Source: Alphaproteobacteria bacterium (GTDB lineage: Bacteria > Pseudomonadota > Alphaproteobacteria > UBA828). Taken from it: a DNA stretch of 59,234 nt. The notes beneath the pieces are model-generated. The model had not been told where the DNA came from and did not search any database. It saw nothing but the letters and a program-made list of their open reading frames with translations. The stretch lies in the NCBI GenBank assembly GCA_022820945.1, contig JAJEEP010000159.1:1-59234 (forward strand), given 5' to 3'. The position numbers and the translations under genes were made by a program. Shown here piece by piece: positions 27,966 to 36,828 of the stretch (the stretch's first letter is position 1; each line of letters begins with the position of its first letter).

Positions 27966-28529
27966 ATGACAGACCTGGTCGAGATCGCACCGCCGCGCTT
28001 CGACGTATCGCTGGCGCTCGCCTACGCCACTGACGACAACGTCACGGGCCGCCGCATCTATTGCCGGGCAGCGTGCTACCTCCACCGCGACGCCGCAGAA
28101 CTGCTGGAACGCGCCGTCGACCTCGCCGCCGCCCAGGGGCTGAAGCTGATCGTCTTCGACGGCTACCGCCCCGTGGAGGCGCAGTGGGCGCTCTGGCGGC
28201 AGTGCCCGGATCCGACCTTTCTTGCGGACCCGCGGCGCGGCTCGCCGCATTCACGGGGCATCGCGGTCGATCTCAGCCTCGAGGATCGGGAAACCGGGAT
28301 ACCCCTGGACATGGGCACCGGCTTCGACGACCTGACACCGCGCGCGTTCCACGGCAGCACCGCGCCGCCGACGGCGGCCCAGCGCAACCGGATGCTGCTG
28401 CTCGGCTTGATGGCGTCGGCGGGCTGGGATCACTATCTCAACGAATGGTGGCACTATCAGATGTTCACACCGCGCCGCTACCCCCTGCTCTGGGACTCGG
28501 CGGCAGGCACGGGATTGATGGCTCCATGA
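27966..28529 (+). CDS. ddpX: D-alanyl-D-alanine dipeptidase (VanX/DdpX family)
   Basis: A 187-residue zinc peptidase of the M15D type, which splits free D-Ala-D-Ala. Zinc ligands and catalytic residues lie in SPHSRGIAVDLS (His and Asp of SxHxxGxAxD) and NEWWHYQM (Glu and His of ExxWH). The substrate Arg is in FDGYRPVEAQ. No signal peptide, so it is cytosolic. The ATG at 27966 is used; the open frame runs far upstream antisense to tsaB without meaning. The stop overlaps the next gene as ATGA. The pairing with a wall-active deacetylase suggests peptidoglycan recycling. Confidence 0.9.
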   Translation: MTDLVEIAPPRFDVSLALAYATDDNVTGRRIYCRAACYLHRDAAELLERAVDLAAAQGLKLIVFDGYRPVEAQWALWRQCPDPTFLADPRRGSPHSRGIAVDLSLEDRETGIPLDMGTGFDDLTPRAFHGSTAPPTAAQRNRMLLLGLMASAGWDHYLNEWWHYQMFTPRRYPLLWDSAAGTGLMAP

Positions 28530-29563
28530 CCCTAGACTGGCTTCTGCGCTCAGGCCGCACCGCGTGCATCGCCTTTGCGCTGACCGCCACGCTTGCTGCC
28601 GGCGGCGGTGCGGCCTTCGCCGCCGATTCCGCAGTGATCCTGCAATACCACCGCTTCGGCGAGGACTCGTACCCGTCGACGAGCGTCACCATCGAGCAGT
28701 TCGAGGCGCAGATCGAGCACCTTTCGAGCGGCGGCTACACCGTGCTTCCGGTCCCCGAGATTCTTGCCGCGCTTGACGCCGGCCGGTCTCTGCCGGATCG
28801 CACCATCGGCATCACCATCGACGACGCCACGCGATCGACCTTCGTCGAGGGATGGCCACGATTCGAGGCAGCGGATTTCCCCTTCACCGTGTTTGTGTCC
28901 ACCGATCCGGTCGATCTGGGTCACGCGAGCATCATGAGCTGGGACGAGCTTCGCCAGCTGGTCGCGGCAGGTGTGACCATCGGCAACCACGGCGCCGCAC
29001 ACGGGCGCATGTGGCAGAACGACGACACTGCAAACAGAGAGGACCTCGAGAAAGCACGCCGACGAATCCGGGAGGAGCTCGGCCTGGACGCCGCCCTCTT
29101 CGCCTACCCCTACGGCGAATGGAACGGCGGGCTGCGCGCACTCGTCGCCGAGCTCGGCTTCACCGCGGCGTTCGGCCAGCACTCCGGTGCCGTCGGGCCG
29201 CATTCGGACACGCTCAACCTGCCGCGCTTCGCGCTGAACCAACGCTACGGGGAATTCGACCGCTTCAGGCTGATCGTGGACACCCTGCCGCTCGGCGCTC
29301 GTGACGTGACTCCGGCGGAGCAGATCGTCACGGAGAATCCGCCGACCGTGGGCTTCACGGTCGAGCCGCCGCTCGCGAACCGCAACGCCCTCGTCTGCTA
29401 TGCGTCTGGCGGCGTCGCCGCCACCATCGAGCACCGGGAAGGCGGCGGTGTGCAGGTCAGCTTCGACGGGCCTTTCCCGCCCGGCCGGGCGCGGCTCAAT
29501 TGCACCGCCCCCACCGGGGCCGGGCGCTGGCACTGGTTCGGCCTGCAGTTTGTAGTGCCCTAA
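28526..29563 (+). CDS. Secreted polysaccharide deacetylase family protein
   Basis: A 345-residue exported protein. A Sec signal peptide (hydrophobic core near residues 12-30, likely cleaved after AAFA) precedes a NodB-type domain. Motif 1 reads ITIDDATRSTF (the usual Asp-Asp, with Ala where Gly is common), motif 2 is IGNHGAAHG (HxxxH), and motif 3 FAYPYGEWN fits. Such enzymes remove N-acetyl groups from peptidoglycan or other polysaccharides. A C-terminal region of about 95 residues after the domain has no family I recognise. It is translationally coupled to ddpX and converges on the glucosaminidase gene 18 bases away. Confidence 0.87.
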   Translation: MTLDWLLRSGRTACIAFALTATLAAGGGAAFAADSAVILQYHRFGEDSYPSTSVTIEQFEAQIEHLSSGGYTVLPVPEILAALDAGRSLPDRTIGITIDDATRSTFVEGWPRFEAADFPFTVFVSTDPVDLGHASIMSWDELRQLVAAGVTIGNHGAAHGRMWQNDDTANREDLEKARRRIREELGLDAALFAYPYGEWNGGLRALVAELGFTAAFGQHSGAVGPHSDTLNLPRFALNQRYGEFDRFRLIVDTLPLGARDVTPAEQIVTENPPTVGFTVEPPLANRNALVCYASGGVAATIEHREGGGVQVSFDGPFPPGRARLNCTAPTGAGRWHWFGLQFVVP

Positions 29564-29581
29564 AATCCGGGCGCCGGCAGA

Positions 29582-31024
29582 TCAGATGGGCGGTCGCCTG
29601 CTCGGTGGACCGATCACCGCCGTCCACTGGCGGTTGTTCAGCCACGCCCGGTCGAAGTCGCCGAGCCGGTTCTGACGGATAATCTGGCGGATGCTCTTGA
29701 CGTAAGCCCCGCGCCGCTCCGAATAGCTCTGCAGCTCGCCGGCCAGGGCGTAGCCGCTGATCTGGACACCGTCCCGGCGTAGCTCGGCCCGCCGGCGGCG
29801 GAAATCCTCATAGGCCCAATGGCTATTGAGGTTATGGACGTAGGCGCGCACGCCCGCGAGCAAATTGTCGTAGCTACGCACGCGATGCCTTCTGTCCGAA
29901 TCGCGCCGCGCTGGCACCATGCCGGGCGTGCCGTTGTATGTGTATTGACCGAAGAGTGCGTTGCCCTCACGCGCGAACCGGGAGGTGCCCCACCCCGTCT
30001 CCTCCGCCGCCTGCGCCAGCGCCAGCGAGGGCGGCACGACATCCATCCGTGTCAAGAGCTCCCGCACATTGAGCGGATCCGCACCGTAGCCATCGGCCAT
30101 GGCGACGAGCCATGCCCGGTCGGCGGGCGCGAGCGCGTCGCCCCGCGCGAGCCTGTGTCCCAGCCGCTCCACCCGCCAGCGGGCGGTGGCGATCTCCTCG
30201 TTGACCTGAAGCACGATCGGGAGGACCGCCTGGAAGAAGAACCGCTTCTTCGCGCGTGCAGACGGCATGTTGGAGAGGTCTCGCGGCATCGCCTCGAGAT
30301 AGAAGCGCGGCACGGGGCCGGCCGCGATCCGCACCCGGTCGAGGTCGTAGCCGATCGATTCGAAGCGCGCGATGACCGCGTCGGCCGAAGCGACCCACGT
30401 CGTAGGCTTCAGCACGACCGACGGCACTTCCTCGTTCGTGCCGGTACGCGCCAGCTTGCGCGGCTTCAGCACCGACTCAGGTGGTGGCGGCGAATCTACT
30501 TCTCGCGGCGTCGGAATCCGTTTGATCGCCGGCGCGTAGCGGGGTGTGACGGTGATCGGCCGATCGGGCGCGACCGTCGCCTCTTGCCACTCGGCCTCCC
30601 GCGCAACACCGGAGCGAGCAGAAGCTAGTGTGAGAAGCCGGCCAATCGAGCTGATCGGACGGATGTCCCGAGGTACCGCCTCCGACAGCGAAAAGACCAA
30701 CCCGAGCCGGTCGGGTGCGGTCGGAAAAGCGTCCCCTAATGCGGGCGCTTCCGCTTTGGAGTCCATCGTCGACACTGGGCCTGCCGCGAGGAAGCCCAAC
30801 GGCGATGCATCCCGGGCGGCGGCCGGCTCGATCGGATCGACGCCGCCCGCGATCAAGACGAGAGCCCCGAGCGCCGCGACCCCCAGCGCGCCAATCGCTG
30901 ACCGGGAGGCGACCCTCGAACCGCTCACAGCTACCGCCGGCGGTGCGTCAAGCGCGCTTCGCCGGGAACACGGGGCATTTCGCCTGCGCACACGCGCGCT
31001 GGCCCGCCCCTCAGCACGTATCAA
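29582..31024 (-). CDS. Bax-like glucosaminidase with N-terminal membrane anchor
   Basis: A 480-residue protein. A hydrophobic segment (about residues 43-63) anchors it, a long Pro/Ala-rich linker follows, and the C-terminal third is a Bax/FlgJ-type endo-beta-N-acetylglucosaminidase domain. The catalytic Glu lies in AQAAEETGWGTSRFAREGNA, and the fold-typical RSYDNLLAGVRAYVHNLNSH and ELQSYSERRGAYVKSI follow. It probably cuts peptidoglycan in the periplasm. The start used is TTG at 31024 with AGGG five bases upstream; later GTG codons are possible. The gene follows nfuA by 48 bases, with a small CCCGGC/GCCGGG hairpin between them that lacks a T-run. Confidence 0.8.
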   Translation of the reverse strand: MIRAEGRASARVRRRNAPCSRRSALDAPPAVAVSGSRVASRSAIGALGVAALGALVLIAGGVDPIEPAAARDASPLGFLAAGPVSTMDSKAEAPALGDAFPTAPDRLGLVFSLSEAVPRDIRPISSIGRLLTLASARSGVAREAEWQEATVAPDRPITVTPRYAPAIKRIPTPREVDSPPPPESVLKPRKLARTGTNEEVPSVVLKPTTWVASADAVIARFESIGYDLDRVRIAAGPVPRFYLEAMPRDLSNMPSARAKKRFFFQAVLPIVLQVNEEIATARWRVERLGHRLARGDALAPADRAWLVAMADGYGADPLNVRELLTRMDVVPPSLALAQAAEETGWGTSRFAREGNALFGQYTYNGTPGMVPARRDSDRRHRVRSYDNLLAGVRAYVHNLNSHWAYEDFRRRRAELRRDGVQISGYALAGELQSYSERRGAYVKSIRQIIRQNRLGDFDRAWLNNRQWTAVIGPPSRRPPI

Positions 31025-31072
31025 AACGCCCTATCTCCCTCCCCCGGCTTCGCCGGGATCGCACGAGCCGCA

Positions 31073-31630
31073 CTAGACGGCGCGCACCTCCACGACTTCC
31101 GGGATGTAGTGTTTCAGCATGTTCTCGATGCCCATCTTCAGGGTCATGGTCGAACTCGGACAGCCCTGACACGATCCCTGCAGCTGAAGCATTACGATGC
31201 CGTTCTGGAATCCGCGATAGATGATGTCCCCACCGTCCTGAGCGACGGCAGGCCTCACCCGCGTATCGAGCAGCTCCTTGATCTGGCCAACGATCTCCGC
31301 GTCGGCACCGTCGTCCGCCACGTCCTCTGCCGTCTGCGCGGCATCGTCGAGGAGGAGCGGGTGGCCCGCCACGAAGTGCTCCATGATCACGCCGAGGATC
31401 ACGGGTTTCAGCAGTTGCCAGTCGGCATCATCGGACTTGGAGACAGAGACGAAGTCGCCACCGAAGAAAACGCCGGTGACGCCCTCGACCTGAAACAGCC
31501 GCCGCGCAAGCGGCGAACGCTCCGCCGATTCGACATCGCGGAAGTCCGCGGTCCCAGTCGACATCACCGCCTCTCCGGGCAGAAATTTCAATGTCGCCGG
31601 GTTCGGGGTCCGCTCGGTCTGGATGAACAT
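31073..31630 (-). CDS. nfuA: Fe-S cluster carrier NfuA/NifU-like
   Basis: A 185-residue carrier. The N-terminal Nfu domain (MFIQTERTPNPATLKFLPG; FFGGDFVSVSK) joins a C-terminal NifU domain with the cluster-binding CxxC in GSCQGCPSSTMTLKMGIE. It delivers 4Fe-4S clusters to client enzymes. The ATG at 31630 is the conserved family start. A possible promoter overlaps the AT-rich island upstream: TTGACC at 31687-31692 and ATAACG at 31666-31671 on the minus strand, 15 bases apart. Confidence 0.94.
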   Translation of the reverse strand: MFIQTERTPNPATLKFLPGEAVMSTGTADFRDVESAERSPLARRLFQVEGVTGVFFGGDFVSVSKSDDADWQLLKPVILGVIMEHFVAGHPLLLDDAAQTAEDVADDGADAEIVGQIKELLDTRVRPAVAQDGGDIIYRGFQNGIVMLQLQGSCQGCPSSTMTLKMGIENMLKHYIPEVVEVRAV

Positions 31631-31651
31631 GCTTTTCCCAACCCTGCCCAA

Positions 31652-31842
31652 TATGGGCGCCTAACCGTTATCCAGAGTGCCGATCAGGTCAAGCCCAATA
31701 GCTATGTCATTTGTTCACATATCTATGCATTTGATTTATGGATAAATTTCAATTGCTCCACAGATTATCCACAGCGCCGGATCGCGCCTCCGGTGTCCCA
31801 AATGGGTGCGACGAAGGCCGCGGCCGTGGTGAGAACTGCAGG
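31652..31842. other. AT-rich intergenic island with DnaA-box-like sites (candidate origin or DnaA-controlled region)
   Basis: Bases 31697-31773 are 30 percent GC (23 of 77), against a GC-rich background. The gap holds a perfect DnaA box TTATCCACA at 31765-31773 (plus) and three one-mismatch sites: TTATCCAGA at 31668-31676 (plus), TTGTTCACA at 31711-31719 (plus) and TTATCCATA at 31737-31745 (minus). No gene fits. The nfuA promoter may be here too. A replication origin is a hypothesis; replication genes are not adjacent. Confidence 0.5.
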
Positions 31843-32349
31843 CTACGTCAGGTCCTGGAGCTGCTGATCGTTCAGGTTGCCGGGCACCACCACGAGCGGG
31901 ATGTTGAGTTGTCCGGCAAGCTGCCCGGCCAGCCAGGAAATCAGCGAACCGGCCCCCTGATCGGGCGGGGCCGCGCCCACGACCAGCAGATTGATCGCCT
32001 CGTTCTCGGCCACGTGGCCCAGAATTTCATCGCCGATGCCGCCCTCGCGCACCGCCACGCTCGGCGGCTCTCCGGTGACGTCCTCGACCTTGGCGGCAAT
32101 CGACTGGAGGAGGGCTTCCGCTTCCTCCCGCGTCTCCTGCCGCATCAGCTCGCCGACCGCTGCCCAATGCTGGAACTCCGGCGGCTGCACGACGTGAATC
32201 AGCGCCACGCGGCCACCGGAATTCCGGGCGCGCAGCGCGGCAAAGCGTGCAGCGACCTCGGAGTGGCCGTCGTCCGCAACGCAGACCAGAAAAGTGACAT
32301 CCCCGGCGACGTGGGCCGCTTCCGGTTCGGGCGGCGCCTGCTCGGTCAT
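31843..32349 (-). CDS. Universal stress protein
   Basis: A 168-residue UspA-family protein with the Rossmann-like fold: start strand TFLVCVADDGHSEVAARFA, and the ATP-loop region LLVVGAAPPDQGAGSLISWLAGQLAGQ (G-2x-G-9x-G(S/T)-like, not fully canonical). Role in stress response is inferred from family only. It lies 21 bases downstream of the Alph_Pro_TM gene, probably in the same operon as the TauE-like exporter. Confidence 0.83.
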   Translation of the reverse strand: MTEQAPPEPEAAHVAGDVTFLVCVADDGHSEVAARFAALRARNSGGRVALIHVVQPPEFQHWAAVGELMRQETREEAEALLQSIAAKVEDVTGEPPSVAVREGGIGDEILGHVAENEAINLLVVGAAPPDQGAGSLISWLAGQLAGQLNIPLVVVPGNLNDQQLQDLT

Positions 32350-32370
32350 GGCATCGATCCCACCGCGTCC

Positions 32371-33126
32371 TCAGCCTTTGCGGAAGGCGAAGCTGCCCAG
32401 CCATCCTGCCACCAGCGCGAGCGCGATAGCAATGACACCGTAGAGGGCTTCGTCCGTGCGCGCGAAGGTGGAAACGTCTGCCGAGAAGCCGGCCTTCTCG
32501 ATGCTGAGTGCCGCCGTGCGGGTGCTGAGCACGTCTCCGTCGACCATCAGCATCGCCTCGACCAGATACTCGCCGGTCGGCACGTGGGCGGGCAGGTCGA
32601 TGGTCGTGCGGAACAGTCGCTCGTCGATGAACTCGACGACGCCCGGCTCGGACTTGTAGAGGGAGTCGCGCTCCCGGTCGCGATGAAGAGCGGCGCGGAA
32701 GTCGTCCGCCTCGCCCGACGTGTCGAACCAGATCGCCTCCAGCAGCACGCGCTCGGAGCCGAGCTGCTTGCGGTCGAGCAGCTCGGCGGGAGCGATCTTT
32801 TCGAGCGGACTCGAGGCGGCGACGAAGTAGTAGCCGGGCACGTTGCGAAAGGCGATCGATTCCCGGTTGACCCAGACGCCGACGGACCGGAGCTTGCGGC
32901 GCACCACCACCGGCTCCTCGGGTCCGCGCACGGCGACCACGACGTCGCCCGCCACGTCGGTCACGCCGAAGAGCAGCAACGAGGTGCCGGCAAAGCTGGA
33001 GTCGATCTCGATGCGCTGGGTCGAGAGCGCGATCAGCAATGGCTCGTCGTGCTCCTGGGCCGCCGCCGGCATTGCCGCGATGCCGGCGGCGAGGACCATC
33101 CCGAGCAGCTGGAGCAGGCGCCGCAT
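32371..33126 (-). CDS. Alph_Pro_TM (TIGR02186-like) membrane protein
   Basis: A 251-residue protein with a signal peptide (LLQLLGMVLAAGIAAMPAAAQ), a periplasmic beta-rich domain (EIDSSFAGTSLLLFGVTD; NRESIAFRNVPGYYFVAASS) and one C-terminal membrane helix (GVIAIALALVAGWLGSFAF). This is the architecture of a conserved alphaproteobacterial family of unknown function often found next to TauE/SafE exporters. The start overlaps the exporter stop as TGATG at 33124-33128, which fixes it; the open frame extends far upstream but only as an out-of-frame shadow of the exporter. Confidence 0.82.
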   Translation of the reverse strand: MRRLLQLLGMVLAAGIAAMPAAAQEHDEPLLIALSTQRIEIDSSFAGTSLLLFGVTDVAGDVVVAVRGPEEPVVVRRKLRSVGVWVNRESIAFRNVPGYYFVAASSPLEKIAPAELLDRKQLGSERVLLEAIWFDTSGEADDFRAALHRDRERDSLYKSEPGVVEFIDERLFRTTIDLPAHVPTGEYLVEAMLMVDGDVLSTRTAALSIEKAGFSADVSTFARTDEALYGVIAIALALVAGWLGSFAFRKG

Positions 33127-34040
33127 CAGTTCCCCCATAGCGGCGCGACCGCGAAGGGGTCGTCCGGCATCACCACCAGCGAGTAGGCTAGCCGACCGCC
33201 GACCGCGAGCACCATGAGCGCGAGCAGGCCCCTGAGATGCTCCGCCCGGATACGCCCGCCGATCCGCGTGCCGTACTGTGCGCCGATGACGGCACCGACC
33301 GCCAGCAGAAGGCCGAGGATGATGTCGACGTTGTTGTTGTTGATCGCGTGGGCGAAGCAGGAAACCGAGCTGATCACGATGATGCCGAGCAACGATGTGC
33401 CAACCACCACCGAGGTCGGCATGCCGATGAGGTAGATCATCGCCGGCACCATGAAGAACCCGCCGCCCACCCCCATGATGGAGGCGAGGATGCCCATGAG
33501 GAAGCCCAGTGCGAACGGCGGGATTGCACTGACGTAGAGGCGCGAGCGCCGGAAGCGCAGCTTGAGCGGCAGCCCGTGAATCCAGGTGTGGTGGTGCGCC
33601 TTGCGGCGTAACGTGCGCTGGCGCCGCACCGTTGCCCTGACGCTCTCGACCGCCATCAGGCAGCCGACCACGCCGAGAAACAGCACGTAGGAGAGAGATA
33701 TCACCAGGTCGATCTGGCCCGCGTCTCTGAGCAACTTGAAGATGTAGACGCCGAGCCAGGCGCCGCCCGCCCCGCCGCAGGAGATCAGCGCACCGATCAG
33801 GAAGTCGACGTTGCCGCGACGCCAGTGCGCCATCGTGCCTGAGACCGACGATGCGATGATCAGGTTGGTACCGGTTCCAACGGCGACCGAGGGCGTCACC
33901 CCGAGGAAGATCAGAAGCGGTGTCATCAGAAAGCCACCGCCCACGCCGAACATGCCCGACAGCAGGCCTACCCCGCCACCGAGCACGAGCAGAATCAGCG
34001 CATTGGCTGAAAGCTCGGCGATCGGGAGATAGATCTCCAT
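33126..34040 (-). CDS. Sulfite exporter TauE/SafE family protein
   Basis: A 304-residue inner-membrane protein with about eight helices in two homologous halves. Each half has the family motif: GMFGVGGGFLMTPLLIFLG followed by VAVGTGTN, and later GVGGGFFMVPAMIYLIGMP with VVVGTSL. Family members export sulfite, sulfonates or related anions. Between the halves is a basic cytoplasmic stretch (RATVRRQRTLRRKAHHHT). It is coupled to the Alph_Pro_TM gene, suggesting a two-part export or assembly unit. Confidence 0.9.
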   Translation of the reverse strand: MEIYLPIAELSANALILLVLGGGVGLLSGMFGVGGGFLMTPLLIFLGVTPSVAVGTGTNLIIASSVSGTMAHWRRGNVDFLIGALISCGGAGGAWLGVYIFKLLRDAGQIDLVISLSYVLFLGVVGCLMAVESVRATVRRQRTLRRKAHHHTWIHGLPLKLRFRRSRLYVSAIPPFALGFLMGILASIMGVGGGFFMVPAMIYLIGMPTSVVVGTSLLGIIVISSVSCFAHAINNNNVDIILGLLLAVGAVIGAQYGTRIGGRIRAEHLRGLLALMVLAVGGRLAYSLVVMPDDPFAVAPLWGN

Positions 34041-34136
34041 CGGGAAAACAGCGTCGTGCGTATGGGGATGCGCACGTTACATGCGCCTCCCGCTCAAGTA
34101 GCGCAAGCGAAAAGTCTGTAATCGTGCGGCTTTTGC

Positions 34137-34163
34137 GCAGAAATGGGCCGCAGAGCGCGGCCC
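34137..34163 (-). terminator. Hairpin terminator after trpS
   Basis: On the minus strand GGGCCGC (34157-34163) pairs with GCGGCCC (34145-34151) around a 5-base loop and is followed by ATTTCT. The U-tract is weak, but the stem is perfect and lies nine bases past the trpS stop. Confidence 0.5.
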
Positions 34164-34171
34164 GGCGCCGC

Positions 34172-35164
34172 TCAGGCGTCGAGCAGCCCCATGATGCGCC
34201 GCACCTCGCCCAGGTTGGAGTCGGCGATGTGCCGGGCGCGCGCCGCGCCGTTGGCCAGCACGCCGTCGATGTAGCCGGGGTCCGCCAGCAGCTCGCGCAT
34301 GCGCGCGGCGATGGGGCCGAGCGTCTCAATCGCGAGATCGGCGAGCTTGCTCTTGAAGTCGGCAAAGCCCATCAGAGAATGCTCGGCGGCCACCCTTTCC
34401 ATGGGCTCGTCGACGAGCGCGGCATAGATGCTCAGCAGGTTCGCCGCTTCCGGCCGCCGCTCGAGGTCGTGGGCCAGGCCGGGCTCGGAATCGGTCTTGG
34501 CGCGCTTGATCTTGAGCGCGATCGAGTCGGCATCGTCGGTCAGATTGATCCGCGAATAGTCGGACCCGTCCGACTTGCTCATCTTGTTGCGGCCGTCCCG
34601 CAGGCTCATCACGCGCGTCGCGGCACCGAAGATCATCGGCTCGGGCAGGGGGAAGAAGTCCACGTCGTAAGCGCGATTGAACGCGCTCGCGATGTCGCGG
34701 GAGAGCTCCAGGTGCTGCTTCTGATCCTCGCCCACAGGCACTGCCGTCGCGTGGTAGAGCAGGATGTCGGCCGCCATCAGCACGGGATAGGCGTAGAGGC
34801 CGAGGAACGCGCTCTCCCTCTTCTTCCCCGCCTTTTCCTTGAACTGCGTCATGCGGTTGAGCCAGCCAAGCGGAGTGAAGCAGTTCAGGATCCAGGCGAG
34901 CTCCGCGTGCGCGGCGACACGGCTCTGATTGAAGATGATGCAATTCTTGGGGTCGAGCCCGGCGGCGATGAGCCCGGCCGTGACCTCGCGGGTGTTGTTC
35001 GTGAGCTCGTCCGGCTCCTGTGCCACCGTGATCGCGTGCAGGTCGACGATGCAATAGAGGCAGTCGTACTCGCGCTGCATCGCGACCCAATTCTTGATCG
35101 CGCCCAGGTAGTTGCCGAGGTGCAGGTTGCCGGTCGGCTGTATGCCGGAAAAGACCCGCTTCAT
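34172..35164 (-). CDS. trpS: Tryptophanyl-tRNA synthetase
   Basis: A 330-residue class I synthetase of the bacterial TrpRS type. The HIGH-equivalent is in [19 protein letters not shown] and the second signature is [12 protein letters not shown]. The start at 35164 ([12 protein letters not shown]) is the family start; the open frame continues upstream through 37 codons that overlap murJ and are not used. It follows murJ by 52 bases, probably as part of glnD-murJ-trpS, an order I recall as common in alphaproteobacteria. Confidence 0.96.
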   Translation of the reverse strand: MKRVFSGIQPTGNLHLGNYLGAIKNWVAMQREYDCLYCIVDLHAITVAQEPDELTNNTREVTAGLIAAGLDPKNCIIFNQSRVAAHAELAWILNCFTPLGWLNRMTQFKEKAGKKRESAFLGLYAYPVLMAADILLYHATAVPVGEDQKQHLELSRDIASAFNRAYDVDFFPLPEPMIFGAATRVMSLRDGRNKMSKSDGSDYSRINLTDDADSIALKIKRAKTDSEPGLAHDLERRPEAANLLSIYAALVDEPMERVAAEHSLMGFADFKSKLADLAIETLGPIAARMRELLADPGYIDGVLANGAARARHIADSNLGEVRRIMGLLDA

Positions 35165-35216
35165 GTCAGGAACGCTCCGCCGGGGGCGCGCCTTATCGCG
35201 CCCTCGCGCGCCGTCG

Positions 35217-36794
35217 TCAACCTCGGCCTTGGTCTTGACCTTGCTTTTCGCCCGTCCGCCGGGCCAGCAGCACACGCATTTCGCTCACCGATACGACCCC
35301 CGTGACAATGGCGAGAGCGCCGTAGGCGACAAGGCCCGCGGCGACGAGAGCGGCGAGCGCCGCGATGCGCAGGCCCGCCGTCTCCAACGCCATCTCCAGG
35401 GCCAGCGCGAGCGCCCAGAGCACGACCGCCATGCCGGCGGACGCCGCGATCATGCGCGGCAATCGGCGCCTCAGCCGCCGGTCCGGCTTGAGGAAGCCCC
35501 GACGCGACAGGCCCGCGGCCAGAAGGCCGACGTTGAGCCAACCGGCGAGCGTGGTCGCCAGCGCGATCCCGATGTGGGCGAGCGGGCCCATGAGGGCGAG
35601 GTTCAGCACGACGTTCACCGCGAGGCAGAGGATGGCGATCCGCACTGGCGTCCTGGTGTCCTGACGCGCGAAATAGCCGGGCGCCAGCACCTTGATCAGC
35701 ACGAACGCGGGCAACCCCGCGGCATAGGCGACCAGCGCGCCGGCCGTGGCGTCGCTTTCCGTCACGCCGAAGGCGCCGCGCTCGAACAGGACCGCGATCA
35801 CAGGGCCGGCGATGACGATGAGCGCGACCGCCGCGGGCACCGCCAGTAGCAGTGCCATCTCGATCGCCCGGTTCAGACTGTTCGACGCCTCGTCGGCTTC
35901 GCCTGCCCGCAGTTGACGGCTGAGCAGCGGCAACAGCGCGGTTCCGACTGCGACGCCGACCACACCGAGGGGAAGCTGATTCACGCGGTCTGCGTAATAG
36001 AGGAAGGAAACCGAGCCGGAGGGCAGCAGCGAGGCGATGATGATGTCGACAACGAGATTGATCTGGGCGACGCCCGCGCCGAGCGCCGCTGGTGCGGCCA
36101 GGATGAGCAGGCGCTTGACCCCCGGCGTGAGCCGGGGCCGGCGCAGACGGAGAGACATCCCCGCGCGTTTGGCCGCGACGACCAGCCAGACGAACTGAAC
36201 GATGCCGCCGACCGTGACGCCTACCGCCAGCGCGTGCCCCGGCGTCTCGGTCCAGCGTGCGAGCCCCAGCAGGGCGCCGATCAGGCAGAGATTGAGCAGG
36301 ATTGGCGTGGCCGCCACCGCGGCGAAGCGATAGAGCGAGTTCAGCACCCCGCCGAGGAGGGAGACGAGCGAAATCAGGAGGATGTAGGGGAACGTGAGGC
36401 GCGTGAGCTGCACGGTCAGCTCGAGCTTGCCGGGCTCGTCCGCGAAGCCCGGCGCCAGCACGTGCATCAGCCACGGCATCACGATTTGCGCCACGATGAC
36501 GAGCGCGAGCAGCGTCCACAGCAGGACGGTCAGCACGTCCTCGGCGAACGACTTGGCCGCCTCGCGCCCGTCGCGCTCCAGCGTGCCCGCGAAGAGCGGC
36601 ACGAAAGCCGCGTTGAATGCGCCTTCAGCGAACAGCCGCCGCAGGAAGTTGGGCAGCTTGAAGGCGACGAAGAAGGCGTCTGCGACCGGGCTCGCGCCCA
36701 GAACGGACGCGATCAGGATATCGCGCAGAAAGCCGAGAACGCGCGAGCCCATGGTGTAGCCGCCGACCGTCGCGGCCCAGCGGGCGAGTGCCAT
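35217..36794 (-). CDS. murJ: Lipid II flippase MurJ
   Basis: A 525-residue inner-membrane protein of the MOP superfamily with about fourteen helices. It moves lipid II to the periplasmic face for peptidoglycan assembly. Family signs are the N-terminal [33 protein letters not shown] region (residues 17-49) and [13 protein letters not shown] around residue 370. It starts 34 bases after the glnD stop. No defect visible. Confidence 0.94.
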   Translation of the reverse strand: MALARWAATVGGYTMGSRVLGFLRDILIASVLGASPVADAFFVAFKLPNFLRRLFAEGAFNAAFVPLFAGTLERDGREAAKSFAEDVLTVLLWTLLALVIVAQIVMPWLMHVLAPGFADEPGKLELTVQLTRLTFPYILLISLVSLLGGVLNSLYRFAAVAATPILLNLCLIGALLGLARWTETPGHALAVGVTVGGIVQFVWLVVAAKRAGMSLRLRRPRLTPGVKRLLILAAPAALGAGVAQINLVVDIIIASLLPSGSVSFLYYADRVNQLPLGVVGVAVGTALLPLLSRQLRAGEADEASNSLNRAIEMALLLAVPAAVALIVIAGPVIAVLFERGAFGVTESDATAGALVAYAAGLPAFVLIKVLAPGYFARQDTRTPVRIAILCLAVNVVLNLALMGPLAHIGIALATTLAGWLNVGLLAAGLSRRGFLKPDRRLRRRLPRMIAASAGMAVVLWALALALEMALETAGLRIAALAALVAAGLVAYGALAIVTGVVSVSEMRVLLARRTGEKQGQDQGRG

Positions 36795-36828
36795 CGGCTA
36801 CACGAATGGCCAGTGGAGGGCCGGCGGC

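Noticed and set aside
29582..31024. Flagellar FlgJ as identity of the glucosaminidase
   Set aside because: There is no FlgJ rod-cap domain and no flagellar gene nearby; the catalytic domain and anchor fit Bax-like proteins better.
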